Source: Boswellia sacra
Lineage: Eukaryota; Streptophyta; Magnoliopsida; Sapindales; Burseraceae
Assembly: GCA_013180625.2 (NCBI GenBank)
Contig: SNVD02014886.1
Coordinates: forward strand, 30,778 to 94,777
Direction of reading: 5' to 3'
Length of the DNA: 64,000 bases
Position numbers and translations under genes: made by a program. Positions 1 through 11,262 of the stretch are shown one piece after another (positions within the stretch are counted from its first letter, which is position 1; each line of letters begins with the position of its first letter). The notes under the pieces were generated by a model. The model had not been told where the DNA came from, searched no databases, and worked only from the letters and a program-made list of their open reading frames with translations.

Positions 1-184
1 TCATCTTTCTTTCATCATTGAGTCTCAAAAAATTTAGTGTCCATAGCTTTTCTCCTACTTTGGAGAGATTTGTGAGCCACAAAAAATCGACAAAGGATTT
101 TTTCTTCATCATTCTTCCTTCCATCTCGACATCTTTTCCTTTGTCTTCATTCCATCATGCTATCTCATCATCTTCTTTCTCTCT

Positions 185-1480
185 GTGAATGGGGCTTCCA
201 TGCTGCTAGAGCATTTGCAACCACGACACTGTGTCAAAACCTTTTCTGAGACCTAAGAAAACACATATGAGCCATGGGCACATCTAGAGAAAGGACTAGC
301 CACCCAATTATTCAATTGGGAATGAATGAGGGTAATCTGATCCCTCACTTCGACACCTAAACTACCCTCACCCCTTTAGAGATGGGTTCAAGAAGTTAGA
401 AATGAGTCTTTTGACTCTCCTAGATTTAAATTCGACCTCCACATGGGAAATACCAAATAGAAATATCTCGCGTTGTTACTTAGTCCACTTAGATTGTTTA
501 TTTTATGCACACATTATTTATTTTATCTTCTTTAAGCATGCAAGTTGATTATTCTATCAATGGCAGTTGTACATTCATATAAAGAAAGAGGGAGGAGAAT
601 ATTATGCATTTCCTTTCATACATGGGCGAAGGGGAGAGAATTACACCAATTGTTATTTAACAATAAAGTAAATTCTACTTTAAAACTTCAAATATCTCAT
701 TCATACATACAATCCATTGCACATTCATGCATATATAGACTGACATAAGCATTCAATGTGAGACTTAATAGATAATGAATTTCTCACCATCATTTGTGAG
801 TCTATTCAATGTCTATCAAGTCGTTACATACATATTCATGTTATTCAAGTATTTATCCTGAGTGATGATCCCTTACCATCAATGTGAATCCACCATCACT
901 TCATGATATCATACAATTGTACTTGTAAACATGGCATACTCATACCATGTATTTATAAATCAATTAGTTCAATACAAAGCCATAGTCTAATATCATGACA
1001 TTCTAGCCTATATTTTGATAAATTCTATCATGACAATTCTACTTATTACTATTCTATTATTATTCATATCATGTATCATCATGGCATTTCTAGCCTAAAT
1101 TATAACATTGGTGTATATTCTAGCCTAAATTATGGTATTCATGGCATATTCTAGCCCAATTCAAACAATAACCAACCGTAGCATTCAAAGGCAAAATGGT
1201 AATTCTACGTATTTTATGTTATTTTCTAGCATTCATCAAAGCAAGTAAGTTTTCCTAGTGAGATTCTAATCATGTGCTCTTAAGCATAATTCTAAACATA
1301 TTTTCTTAATCATGATTCTAGGCATTCTCAAAGGAAATAAATTCCTAAGCATGATTCTAAAAAAGGAAGGATTACAGACTTACCTCAACACGCTTATCCA
1401 TCTTACAAAATAAATTGGGTTAGAACAACTCATAATAACCCTAAACATGCTCCTAAGCATAAAAAAAATCCCAAACATGC
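185..1480 (+). repeat. Dispersed LTR/leader-like repeat, family B, plus-oriented copy
   Basis: No gene is visible here. The stretch from the motif GCTAGAGCATTTGCAACCAC onward matches, in the opposite orientation, the region 10440-11260, with the same order of landmarks: a 'contact with Ty3/gypsy-like leader' block, then a long AT-rich part rich in CATTCAT and CCATCA words. The arrangement (long AT-rich repeat followed by a tandem leader repeat at 1905-2205) resembles LTR plus leader of a large Ty3/gypsy element, but no TG...CA ends or target duplication could be located. The lineage is inferred, not shown. Bases 1-184 hold only AT-rich sequence with no recognisable feature. Confidence 0.5.
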
Positions 1481-1904
1481 TTCTTCTAAGCAAGATGAAT
1501 AAAACAGATTAGGAAGGATGAGAGAATTTTGCTCTCAAGACGTACCTTTTCTGGGTTGAGAGCAATTGAACACCTAAAAATTTTATTTTTGAAAAGACTT
1601 CTTGAATTCTCGAGCGTGTCTTCAAGGGGGAGAAAGATGATTGTATTAAATAATCGGTGTCTTAAGAAGTCAAAAAGGGTTTGTTTATATGGAGGAAGGG
1701 TGCAGATAAAAAACGAAATTTCTAAATAAAATTTTCTAAAATAAACCCAAGAGGGTCGGGCAGCCATCTCTTGATAGTTAGGCAGCCATCTGACAGACGG
1801 ACAACCATTGGCAATACCCACGTTGCTAACTGTTAGAACGGATAGCTCTCTTGTAACCAAATCTAAGAAAAAGAAACAAAACAAAACAAAAGAAAAAAAA
1901 GAAA

Positions 1905-2205
1905 AAACCCTACCAAGTTGAAAACTTGAAAAGGCGGCTTAGGCAAAAATTAAGGCAAGTGTGCTAAACTGAATACACGAAAGGATAGCTTAGGCAAAAG
2001 TTAAGTTATGAAAGAAAAAGAAATAGCCTGCTGAGTTGAAAACCTTAAAAAAGAAGGCTCAAACAAAAGTTAGGGCAAGCTCGCTAAGTCAAAAACCTGA
2101 GAAAGGCAGCTTAAACAAAAATTAAAACATAAAAAAATATGAATGAATGAACTCGCTAAGTCAAAAATCTGAAAATATAACCTAGGCAAAATTTAGGGTT
2201 AGAAG
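1905..2205 (+). repeat. Degenerate tandem repeat of a retrotransposon leader type
   Basis: About five diverged units share the words GCTAAGTCAAAAACCTGA, GGCGGCTTAGGCAAAA and TTAAGGCAAG, starting near 1913, 1970, 2034, 2093 and 2156. This kind of short unit with 'GTTGAAAACCTTAAAA' and 'AGGCAAAAGTTAGGGCA' is familiar from leaders of large plant Ty3/gypsy elements. It follows the family B repeat directly, so the two probably belong to one element. No coding potential is seen. Confidence 0.55.
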
Positions 2206-3650
2206 AAAATCTTGAAGAAGTAGAAGACTCCCACTGAACCTCTTACTTGGATAAATCTTGACTTAATCTAGTCTGACTAATGTTTTAGTTATAATTAAAG
2301 GATTTGCTGCGGAACCCGGTCCTATCTGAGGAATGAAAGACGCAAGATATGGATCTCTGAGACTATTTGGTGCGACTAGGAGAAAATGCACAAGAAGGTA
2401 GAATTAAAGACAACAAAGCCAACTGAACGAGGTGCTATCCATCATTTCAAGCAAAGGCATGATGCAAGATCATTTCAAGCAAAGGCATGATGCAAGATCA
2501 TTTCACTCTACTGCTTCAAATGTCAAAGGAATTTCAAATGGTAGAGACTACTGGATTCGAGTTGTTTCCAGTCATCATCCTTTAAAGGCTTCAAGAGAGA
2601 CTAGAGGACCTTGATAGAGGCATCAAACATGTTAAACAGCATTAAAAGGTGTTAAGAAATGAGAAAAGGTGTGGAGAAGCAATAAAGAGGAGTATCATTT
2701 AATAGTGTATGGACAAAAGCAAAAAGGGCAAAGCACTGGGGTAACTACCACCCAGTGGTTTGTCAGCCAGTCAACTATACCTTGACAGCCATTAGGTGGT
2801 CTATCAACCTCATGATGGTTTGTCAGTGCCCTGACAATCTGACAGCTTCCTGGTAGTTGGTAGGGCAAAAAGCGCTTTAATTTGTTCTTTCACTTGTTTT
2901 TTGACTTTCAGGACGCGTATCAATGAGCGATTTTAAGCACGTAATTTCCAAATTTTATAATTTTATTCATAATTGAATAAATGATGATGTAGCAAAAAAT
3001 TTGAACAAATATGGATGTAATTTGTCAAAATATGCATGGTTTAAGAAGCAATGTATGAAGCTAAAAATAAAAAATTTTCACTAAATCTTTGAAACTTGTT
3101 CACATAATTTATCGACTCGATTATACATCATGAAAAATTGAAAATAGAAGCAAAATAAGAAAAAGAAACCATGGAAGAAGCTGATTGTGACAGTCCTCAC
3201 TTATCGCCATTATTGTCAATATCGAAAGAGAAAGCAGTAACTTAATCCTGCTCCAGAAAAGCAACCTCCTCACCACTCATCTAACCAAGTAAAAGAATCA
3301 CATAGTTAGAAAAACTATGAAGATAGAAATCATGCACACATGAGGCATAGAGTGGTACTTTACCTAACATTGATGTGACTTTTATAAAACATATCCATGA
3401 GAAGTGGTCTGTATACAAAAAAGTAGCTCCATCAAAGATTGCGATACTTGCATTGTATTGAAATTTCTGATTTATAATTGATTGAAGAATGATAGGAAAC
3501 TGGAGGAGTATACAATCAGAAGGCTTACCAAAGTGGTATCTTATGGAACAAAGGGAGCAGGCATGGTCGGATCCTCAATGATCACATGACTGTTGATCTG
3601 TTTATTAGCATCCCATGTGTAGATGACATTGCTAGGATAAGCCTAGACGT
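2206..3650. other. Intergenic repeat-derived DNA with a 28-bp tandem duplication
   Basis: No gene is recognisable. A perfect 28-bp tandem duplication lies at 2441-2496: each unit begins ATCATTTCAAGC and ends GATGCAAG, and a partial third unit follows. The section 1750-1820 and 2740-2870 shares scattered words such as CAGCCAT and TTTGTCAG, suggesting more decayed LTR sequence. The rest is AT-rich without a coding or RNA feature I can support. Confidence 0.5.
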
Positions 3651-3656
3651 CACCAA

Positions 3657-5070
3657 TCATATGGCCCACTGAACAGTTGGGATAGCTAAAAAAGCTAGAG
3701 ATGGACGTGGTTGCTTAGCGATAGTAGAAAAAGAAGTAGATGTGCCAGTACCTGACGAGGGTGCTCTTGATCTCTTCGCACGACGAGTGGAAGAACTACC
3801 AATATGGCTAGACACAATAGAAGGATAAGAAGTCTCATCAGTAGATCCACTGAGTCTAGTGTGCAACAAGGTAGCTCGAACTTAATTGATGTAAGAAGTC
3901 ATCATCAATAGGAACTCAATCATATTCTAATGAATCCCAATGGTGTAATTTGACACCTCTAGTTCTGTGGCCAAACCAATCAAATCTATCATGAAAACCG
4001 ATGGTGAGAGAGCAATCAGACGACGTGATGGGCCTTCAAATCAATCCCAAATACGATTCTCCAAATACCACATCATGTTATTCAGACAAGGTAGAAGAAT
4101 GCGGTAGTAGTTGAATGGAGAGGTGATCATCATAGTTGCCAACCAGTTTTTCTCAGGCCCCCACCACTTGAAATGAATCTGTAAAAGATAAAGAAATATT
4201 GTACGATTGTGATATAAATGAAATACTGACTATAATTTCTTTTACCTTTCCTTGGGATATCGTATGAATGTAATCATGAAAGAAGTTTAGCTCATGAGAC
4301 CTCTCGAACTCTGCACAATGTACAAGCCACCTCCTTATTCGTGTGAAAGAAAGATCCTCATAAGCAAGGAATAGGGAATGTAGAACTCCTTACTCATATG
4401 CCCATATCTATCATGAATAAGACAAAATTAGAAATGGAATTCATACAAACAAAACATGAAGGTGTTGAAAAGGAGAGAAGTTACCTTAAAAAGCGAAAAA
4501 AGAAAAACCAATAATCATAGAAACACCTTGATAAGCAGATCCAAACTATAATATAATTGGCCAAGAGCAACAAGACCCCAATCAAAATCTCCCAATCGAT
4601 TGAGATCCTAAAGGGTAAGAAGTAGAGTCAAGAAGGTGGTGTTTGATGCATTGGCAAATAGCGTTAGATCAAGTAGATACACGATGAAGCTACATGCATA
4701 CCGATTCATCACGACTAGAGTCAGGTTGGATGTCGTCCTCCAATACCCAGGGGATCATATCGAATTGAAACTTTATCCTTGACCTTTACCTCACACCCAA
4801 GAAGCTTCAAATCAAGTTTGATTGATCCATCGAGTCTGTGATATAGGCGTTCATAGGAATGACTTCACCACCATAAGGAAGGTTGGTGCCAAGAGGCATG
4901 ATAGTCATCTCACCAACCAGAAGATGAAATGTGCCCGTCGTGTCCATCCACCTCTTGCATAAAGTGGCTAACGCTTAATAATCAATGTACCAAGAATCTT
5001 GTGGAAGATAAGTGATAAACTCATAGAAGCCGATAGCAGCAATCCTACTTCTAACAACCTCATTTTCTAT
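3657..5070 (-). pseudogene. Degenerate plant mobile domain (PMD / MAIN-like) gene
   Basis: Reading the minus strand from about 5060 down to 3657 gives a decayed plant mobile domain protein. The N-terminal part contains GFYEFITYLP, then ALATLCKRWMDTTGTFHL and VGEMTI, the hallmark of the PMD fold (family consensus ...VERWRPETHTFHLPVGEMT). Further on (minus 4700-4511) comes YLLDLTLFANAS followed by DFDWGLVALGQLYY, matching the 'YLL..LF.D.S...W.SAALA.LYR' core. Stops interrupt both parts: TAA before ALATL, TAG after LLLTL. Minus-strand TTTTACAG just above IHFKWWGPE near 4190 looks like a retained splice acceptor. PMD proteins in plants are partly carried by Mutator-like and gypsy elements and partly host MAIN genes involved in silencing and meristem maintenance. 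This copy is clearly non-functional. Its C-terminal tail (3657-3869) is Ser/Thr/Arg-rich. Confidence 0.75.
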
Positions 5071-5159
5071 CTCTAAAAGCCAACCTACTAGAAAGCAAAA
5101 GTCTTATAATACATTGATTATATGATCTCAAAATTAGATCATATGACCCTCCTACTAAA

Positions 5160-5560
5160 GTCAAAAAGGGTCAATTAGTTGTGGAGGCTATGGTGCTTAA
5201 TAATTCCAATGCAATGTGTGGCCTTAATAGAACCTACGCGATAAATGAAGCCGATAATATCATTAGAGTCGATGGCATAGAGAAAATTAATGGTACTTAT
5301 GAAGTTAGTGATACCAATGATAGTTGTGACATATTTTGTGTTGACAAGGAGATTTAATCTTCTATCACTGTAATGACTCATCTTCTTTCTTTCATCTGTT
5401 TTCGAAGAATATGACTTTATGTTGCTTTGCTTTGAGACTTAAACTTATATAATATAGCCTTCATCATTTATATTGAATTTTGTTTGGAGTACTTTGATTG
5501 TGCTTTGCATCTTTATATTCATATCACATGTTTATCTATTCTCTAATAAGAGCTTGGCTA
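5160..5560. repeat. Fragment of dispersed repeat family A
   Basis: This stretch aligns over nearly its whole length with 56150-56525: shared words include AATGCAATGTGTGGCCTT / AATGGAATGTGTGGCCTT, GGCATTGAGAAAATTAATGG, GTTGACAAGGAGATTT and GTAATGACTCATCTTC. Both copies end in the same TTTGAATTTT...GAGTACT...TGATTGT block. It has no intact ORF here. The other parts of family A occur at 9780-10450, 47760-49450 and 49463-50851. Orientation of the parent element is inferred to be minus from the protease remnant between them. Confidence 0.6.
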
Positions 5561-5619
5561 ACAAAAGAATGTGATTAGATAGGCATACCATAGGCCTTGT
5601 ATGTGTGGTAACCATGTTG

Positions 5620-6930
5620 CCATTTCAAATGGTGATCACAAATAAAGCGTTCTATCAACTGGTGTTATAACATTGCACCAAGTATCCCTCATGGTGATTT
5701 ATCTTAATATAAAGCAACTTTACCTTATTCAGCCTAGTATTCCAAATAAGGATCATAAACAATGGCCTTGGTCGACCAAATGCATTGGAATAAGATCCCT
5801 CATAGAAATCATTCAAATTTAAGGTCGTTTTATCTCAATAAAGCCAGCATTTCAAATGGAGATAAGAAACAAAGGCCTTGGTTGACCATATGTATTGGAG
5901 AAAGTATCTTTCATGGTGATTTATTGAAGTATAAGGCAGTTATATATTAAGCACCTAATGCCTATCCATCACATTAGCACTTCAAGTGGTGATCATATAC
6001 AATGGTCCTAGTTGACCACATAAATGGCATGGAAAACTTCATATTGTTAATCATTCAAATAGAAGGTAACTTTACCTTAGATGAATCTTACAATGGTAAA
6101 AATATAGGGCAGTTATACCTTAGGCATATATGCCCTTCTGCCAGCATTTCAAATAAAGAAAATAAACCAAGGTTCTAGTCGACTTATTACATTGTGCTAG
6201 GAATAATCTTTCCTGGTGAATTCAGGAAATAATATATTAAGCGACGGATCACCTTTTATGTTTAAGTTAATTCGACAATCTTAGCTATTGAATGCCCATT
6301 GATTACAATAGCACTTCAAAGGAGACAATAAATAAGGTCTTAGTCGACCCATCACGTGATTCTAGGGATCTCTCTGGTGAATTTGAGACTACCTTTTTAA
6401 GTTTAAGATAACTCTTTAATCTTTGGCACTAAATGCCCGTTGATTGCTCTAACGCTTTAAATTGAGATAATAAATAACGTCCTGGTCAACCTATCACAGT
6501 GTGCTAGGAATCTCTCCTAGTGAGTTTGGGTAATAGTCCCTCAAATAATGTCGAGTCCCAGTGAATTTGGGTAATAACACCTCAAGCTCTAGTCGGTCCT
6601 TCAAGTTTAGGTAACTCTACCTTAGACATCCCAAGCCTATGATTGCTCTAGTAGTTGAAATGGAAAAAAATAAATCAAGATCATGGTAAACCCACTACAT
6701 TATGCTAGGAATTTTTCTTGGTAAATTCAAGCAATAGTATCTTAGGAACTGGATCACCTCTCCTAGTAAATTTAGGTAAGTATGCCTTAGGCGCTAGTCT
6801 GCCTTTCAAGTTTAAGGTAACTCTATCTTAGGCATCACATGCCTATGGTTACACTAGCATTTCAAGTGGAGACAATAAATCATGGTCCTAGTTGACCAGT
6901 TGCATTATGCTAGGCATTTGAGATTTTCAT
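5620..6930. repeat. Degenerate tandem array of about eight ~160-bp units
   Basis: The same phrase order recurs about eight times: 'catttcaaATGGAGATAATAAA', then 'GGTCCTAGTCGACC', then 'cattgTGCTAGG', then 'tctcctGGTGAATTTaGGTAA', then 'accttaGGCA'. The 'GTCGACC/GTTGACC' word is found near 5770, 5881, 6012, 6179, 6343, 6485, 6690 and 6890, so unit length varies between roughly 110 and 200 bp. No ORF is conserved across units. Tandem arrays of this kind are common inside large Ty3/gypsy Tat/Ogre-type elements, which fits the Tat-like protease remnant at 8690-9310, but this is inference. Confidence 0.6.
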
Positions 6931-7269
6931 GGAGATACAAATACACAAATAGAAGAGTCATTAACTTTTGAAAAAGAAACTTCCACTATAGACATAATAA
7001 AGGCACATATGTTTGAAGAATTGCAACTTGATTAATGTAATTGGTAAAATGTACAATAAAGATTATTGATAATACACTCTCATATATTCAGAATTCCATG
7101 AACATATTTCATTTTCATTTTTAATAACGTAACAAAACTCATTGAGTTGATAGAAAGAAACCAACCTTGCTTGTCTTTTATGTGTAGTTCTTGTTGACTA
7201 CTACAAATACCAACTCTTTAGGTACAAATTATCATCTCTTAGTCTAGATTAAATATGGCAATAGCTTCT

Positions 7270-8570
7270 TCAACTGGTTAACCACTGTCATCCATTGGAT
7301 TTCGATTATGGATCGAGAAAGTCTCCTCAACTTGTTCTTTTATTGACACATCAAAAAAAGGATTGTCTCCCAAGTATAGGAGTGTCGAAGTAATAAATCC
7401 GGTGAGACCAGGGTCGATCCACGAGGAAGGGGATTTTAGCGCTACAAAATATAAGCTAAGCAAATATGATATGAATGATTCAAAGATAAACAATAGATGA
7501 GAATAATTAAAATACGCAATGAATTAACACAATAATAATGAAAGCTAAGGTTAGGGGATCCACCCTAGATATTTCGAATAAGGCCCATTTTAGTTATATG
7601 AATTACATTTGCTTTGTTATCAATATTTATACCACTACTTGTAAATGGGTTCAAGCATCCAATGTACCAATCTCCATATGTCGACAACAAATCAAGGTTC
7701 CTAACTAGATTCGTGTCGGTAAGGAAAATCTATACGACATCTAGAAAGGATCCAAGCATTTGATGTGCCAAGGATTGTCTACAATGGATCAAGACCTCCA
7801 CTTTACGAGTGGTGTCAAGATTGATTAAGAAAGTAAATATAACTCGTATAAAATAAACGACATAAGATTATGATAATTAAGCACATATCAAGGGTTAGAG
7901 AATCCTTACTCTCATATCAAGGGTTTCACCCTTTCACCTTAGCAAGAGAGAAATTAGAAGAACATTATAAGAGAAAGAAAACAAATTGCAAGAAAAAGGA
8001 AATTCATTAATAACATTAACACACAAGAGAGAAAAACATAATAATAAGAGATACACAATACAAGATCCCAACTAAGGCTAAGATATCCTAATGGGTCACA
8101 AGGCACCTCTATTTATAGATACATTCAGGGGCAAACTTGTCAAATTATAAAGGAATAATTGTCAAATATTAGATGCACCAACTTTGACAATTGGGGTAAT
8201 TAGGTGAACCGACTTTGACCACCAATTTTGACCTTGAATTATTGTGAATTTTAATCACATGTCTTCATGAAAGTCGTAGATATTTCTCTCAGCTTTCTAG
8301 AACATCTTGATTCATACAATATGGATACATATTCTGAGAGATATGATCAAAATACTGAGGCATGGTCAGGCTGGGCTAAAACTGCAGATGGGTTCACTTC
8401 AAGCCCATTTTTGGTCCACTAAGAGCCCAAATTTGATGATACTTGTGAAATAAAATCTTGTAGATAATTTAATTATCTTTTCAAAACATTAAGATTTGCA
8501 CCATTCTGATCTATAAATAGAGAGTTATATCCATTTTACCGAACCTATAACAAAACCAAAATTAAGAGGA
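7270..8570. repeat. LTR-like dispersed repeat, no gene
   Basis: A block beginning with GGATTGTCTCCCAAGTATAG and GGGTCGATCCACGAGG near 7363-7430 has the form found at ends of several plant LTRs ('...AAGTAATAA...TCGATCCCACGAGG'); the solo LTR at 53104-54512 has the equivalent GATATCGTTCCCACGAGG. The rest is AT-rich with a TATA-like motif (CTATTTATAGATA near 8110, CTATAAATAGAG near 8512). Neither terminal TG/CA nor a target duplication could be fixed, so the element type is uncertain. Bases 6931-7270 between it and the tandem array show nothing recognisable. Confidence 0.4.
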
Positions 8571-8689
8571 AGTTAATTCTAAAGATGCAAAGGCTACAAA
8601 TATGTTTAAGTTGAGGAATTTAATGACACTATTAATACAATATGATAAACTAAGCTCTTATTAAACATACATATTTAAGTTTTTATCAT

Positions 8690-9310
8690 TTATACAAATA
8701 GCATAGCAGCTTCTTGCCAACTCTTGATTACCTTGCACGACTCCAACACCTTCCTTAATAAGAAATTTTAGCATTGAGTGATAGAGATTATTACCTTAAA
8801 GTTGAGTAGGACTAATTGACCAAGAATTGCATTACAAGCATAAGGAAAATCCACCACAAAAAAATTCACAAGGGTGGTTTTCTTATGGGACTATCTCCTG
8901 TTATTACTAGCACTTGACTTGATCCAATGAGAGTTACATTAATTTGCTGCAAACCTTTCAAGGAGGTTTCAGTTGGTTGGATTGGATAACTGCAAGCAAG
9001 TAAAAGCATTTAGAAAAAGTATATATACAGAACTCCCAGTATCCATCGACACTCGCTTTACATTCTGATTCACAATTGTAATTGTTACAACTAAGGCATC
9101 ATCATAAGCAAAAACTATAAATTTGGCGACTTCTTAGGTGAAGAGTTATAGAGCATGGGAAAGGTGAGGTTGCCTTCATTGACGCACTAACTTCTAAAGC
9201 TTTTGCACACTTCCCAACTTCTTTTGTGTGGGCTTTTAAAGCACGAGTTGAATTTTTCTTGAGTTTACGTCTCCCAGCTATTGTATTGATAGGGGCGGTC
9301 ATTTTCTTGA
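8690..9310 (-). pseudogene. Ty3/gypsy gag-protease remnant, Tat-like
   Basis: On the minus strand near 9100-8990 the frame reads YDDALVVTITIVN, then MDTGSSVYILF, which is the retroviral-type aspartic protease active site (DTGSS) in the setting typical of Tat/Ogre-class plant elements ('DDALVVT..IAN..V.R.LVDTGSS.DILF'). Further down (about 8860-8780) KKTTLVNFFVVDFPYACNAI corresponds to 'VNF.VVD.PSAYNAILGRPWL'. Stops and frameshifts break it throughout. A short basic stretch at 9302-9102 (APINTIAGRRKLKK) is the end of gag, where 'I.TI.GG' is usual. No reverse transcriptase was found to the left, where a tandem array and an LTR-like repeat lie instead. Lineage is from memory of the motif layout. 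Confidence 0.65.
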
Positions 9311-9780
9311 TCTATCTAGTATGCCTCCGCCACTCTGGTCTCCTTGTTGCTTTACTCACCTTGGGAATATTTGGCACTTCTTCTAGTCAACTGTGACAAT
9401 CAACTATTGAAGGTCCTCAATTGTCATTCTTTTTTTGTTATTTCTTTATACAACTATGGTTTTTGCTTGCCCTTGAACCACCCACTAGCTAGTCTGCCTT
9501 ATGATTGACCAAGCACTCCTTGACCATTCGCCAAGATCTCATCAACATCAACATGGAGAGCATCTTTTGCTTGTACACATTGTGTTTGCATTTGAGGACT
9601 TTGTTGGTTCATAAGCCTTACCTGCTATTGGATAACCATCACCTCTTATTATTGTGACCTTTTTTTCTTTACTATTCTTGACCCTTCTTTGTCACTATAG
9701 AGATTCATAATAGTGACATTTCCCTCTGATGGGTTGTTCTTGATGATATATATGGCTTTTTGTTAGAATTCGCACTCACG
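9311..9780. other. Decayed gypsy leader/gag region, no gene
   Basis: No open frame or recognisable domain is visible. The right edge carries, on the minus strand, TTGGCGTCGTGAGTGCG directly after the family A repeat end (...TTTTGGCATCAAAAG). A 'TGGCGCCGT'-like primer-binding site after an LTR is typical of Tat-class gypsy elements, so this is probably the primer-binding site and 5' leader of the element whose gag-protease lies at 8690-9310. Confidence 0.4.
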
Positions 9781-10126
9781 ACGCCAACTTTTGATGCCAA
9801 AAGTTAGTCGACCTCTAACTCACAAATAAAATTTACATTTACCAAAAGTTAGTTGACCTCCAACTCACAAATAAAATTTACATTTATTGTGAAAGATCTA
9901 ACTCAAGCAGAGGGAAATAGGGAAAAATGGAGAAGGATGGCAAAAATTGGAAGCTTAAGGCCATGTGTTCCTCAAGATGGCTATTGTATTTTGTCAATAA
10001 AGTCTCCAGCGATGTACCTGAGCTACACAGAAAGAGAAACACAAAGGGTTAAAGGATAATCCTCCGATGCGTAAGTCATAGACTGAAATGTGGAAAGAAA
10101 TATTTGGTCGACTTGGGAGAAATGAG

Positions 10127-10165
<39 letters not shown>

Positions 10166-10450
10166 GAGTTGTGGGGTTATATAGTGTTCCCAACCTTCAA
10201 TTAGTAGCAAAGAGACTATTTGTAGGAGTAACCCTTACGTAGGTGTCAACATGCATGGCGTTTGACTGATACGTCATTGCATGCAGAGGAGCTTGTGATG
10301 ACACCTAGCACTTGGAAAACAAAAGGTTTCTTTTAGGAGACGCCTGGAAGTTTGCACCGGAGTTGGTGACGACACTTGTCTTAGGAGCAATTTCCTTCAA
10401 ACACTTAGGGAGAAGCTTTCACATAGAGCCTAATACCCCCATTATTTTAG
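9781..10450 (-). repeat. Dispersed repeat family A, LTR-like part, with (AG)15
   Basis: Matches 47760-48420 and 49463-50040 in order: GATGCCAAAAGTTAGTCGACC, then AAATTTACATTTATTGTGAAAGATCT, AACTCAAGCAGAG, GGAAAAATGGAGAA, GATGGC, a GA microsatellite (here 10131-10160, 15 perfect AG units), a TTTATAGGAGTAACCCTT-like word, GCATGCA words and CACATAGAGCCTAATA. A 40-bp part at its left edge is duplicated (CAAAAGTTAGTCGACCTC... at 9797 and 9841). Probably an LTR of a Tat-class element in minus orientation, because the protease remnant and a primer-binding-like site lie to its left. No gene. Confidence 0.55.
10131..10160. repeat. (AG)15 microsatellite
   Basis: Fifteen perfect AG units inside family A copy 1. 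The related positions of copies 2 (48082-48107) and 3 (49755-49793, imperfect) also carry GA tracts of differing length. Confidence 0.95.
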
Positions 10451-11262
10451 TTTATGAGCTTGTTTATAATCTTGATTGATTTATTTTGATTAATTACTAG
10501 TATAGAAATATGAATAGTTATTGTGTGATGCCATAAAATGATGGTGGACTCAAATTAATGGTGAGGGACCATTACTTAGAATGAATGATTAAGTGAACAT
10601 ATATGAATGTATGCTTGAAGAGGCTTGGTAAGTATTGAATAGTATATAGTCGTGAGGAGTTCATTGTTTATCGAATCTTGAATTGATTGCTTAGATTAAT
10701 TATTCATTATGCAAGAATAGGCTATTAATGAATGAATGCTATATTTGTAGTGTTAGAATATTTTACTTTATTTTTGAAGAGCAATGTCATCCCATCCCAT
10801 CTTCTGTGTCCCATGATTGAAGGGAATGTAACTCTTTTCTCCTCACCTCCTTCTATGTATGAATATACAGTTGCTATCGATTGAAAATCACCTTATGTGT
10901 CTTTAAGAAGATAACATTGGAAAACATGCGAATAAAATGAACAATTTAAGTGGATTGTATAACAAATTCAAGCTATTTTTATTCAGTATTTTTAATAGAG
11001 GCAGATTTACATCCGGGCAGGCCGAAGGCTCATACTCAATTTCCAAAACCCATCTCTCAAAGGATGAGGGTAGTCTAGTCCCAAAGCGAGGGATCAGTTT
11101 TCCATAGTCCCTCTTTCTAAGAGAAAATTAGGTGGGGACTCCACTCTTCAAACATGCCTATGGCTTGTTTATGTTCTTCTGATACTCGAAAGAGGCTTTA
11201 AAACAGTGTTGTGGTCGCAAACGCTCTAGTAGGATGAAAGCCACATTCACACATGCTTAACC
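10451..11262 (-). repeat. Dispersed repeat family B, inverted copy
   Basis: The reverse complement of this region follows 185-900 closely: minus-strand GCTTTCATCCTACTAGAGCG, TTTGCGACCACAACACTGT, GATCCCTCGCTTTGGGACTAG, ACTACCCTCATCCTTTGAGA, then the AT-rich part with CTTAAATTGTTCATTTTATTCGCA and TGGTCCCTCACCATTAATTTGAG. No ORF or domain is present. The two inverted copies are about 10 kb apart and diverged, so they are old and probably separate insertions. Confidence 0.55.
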
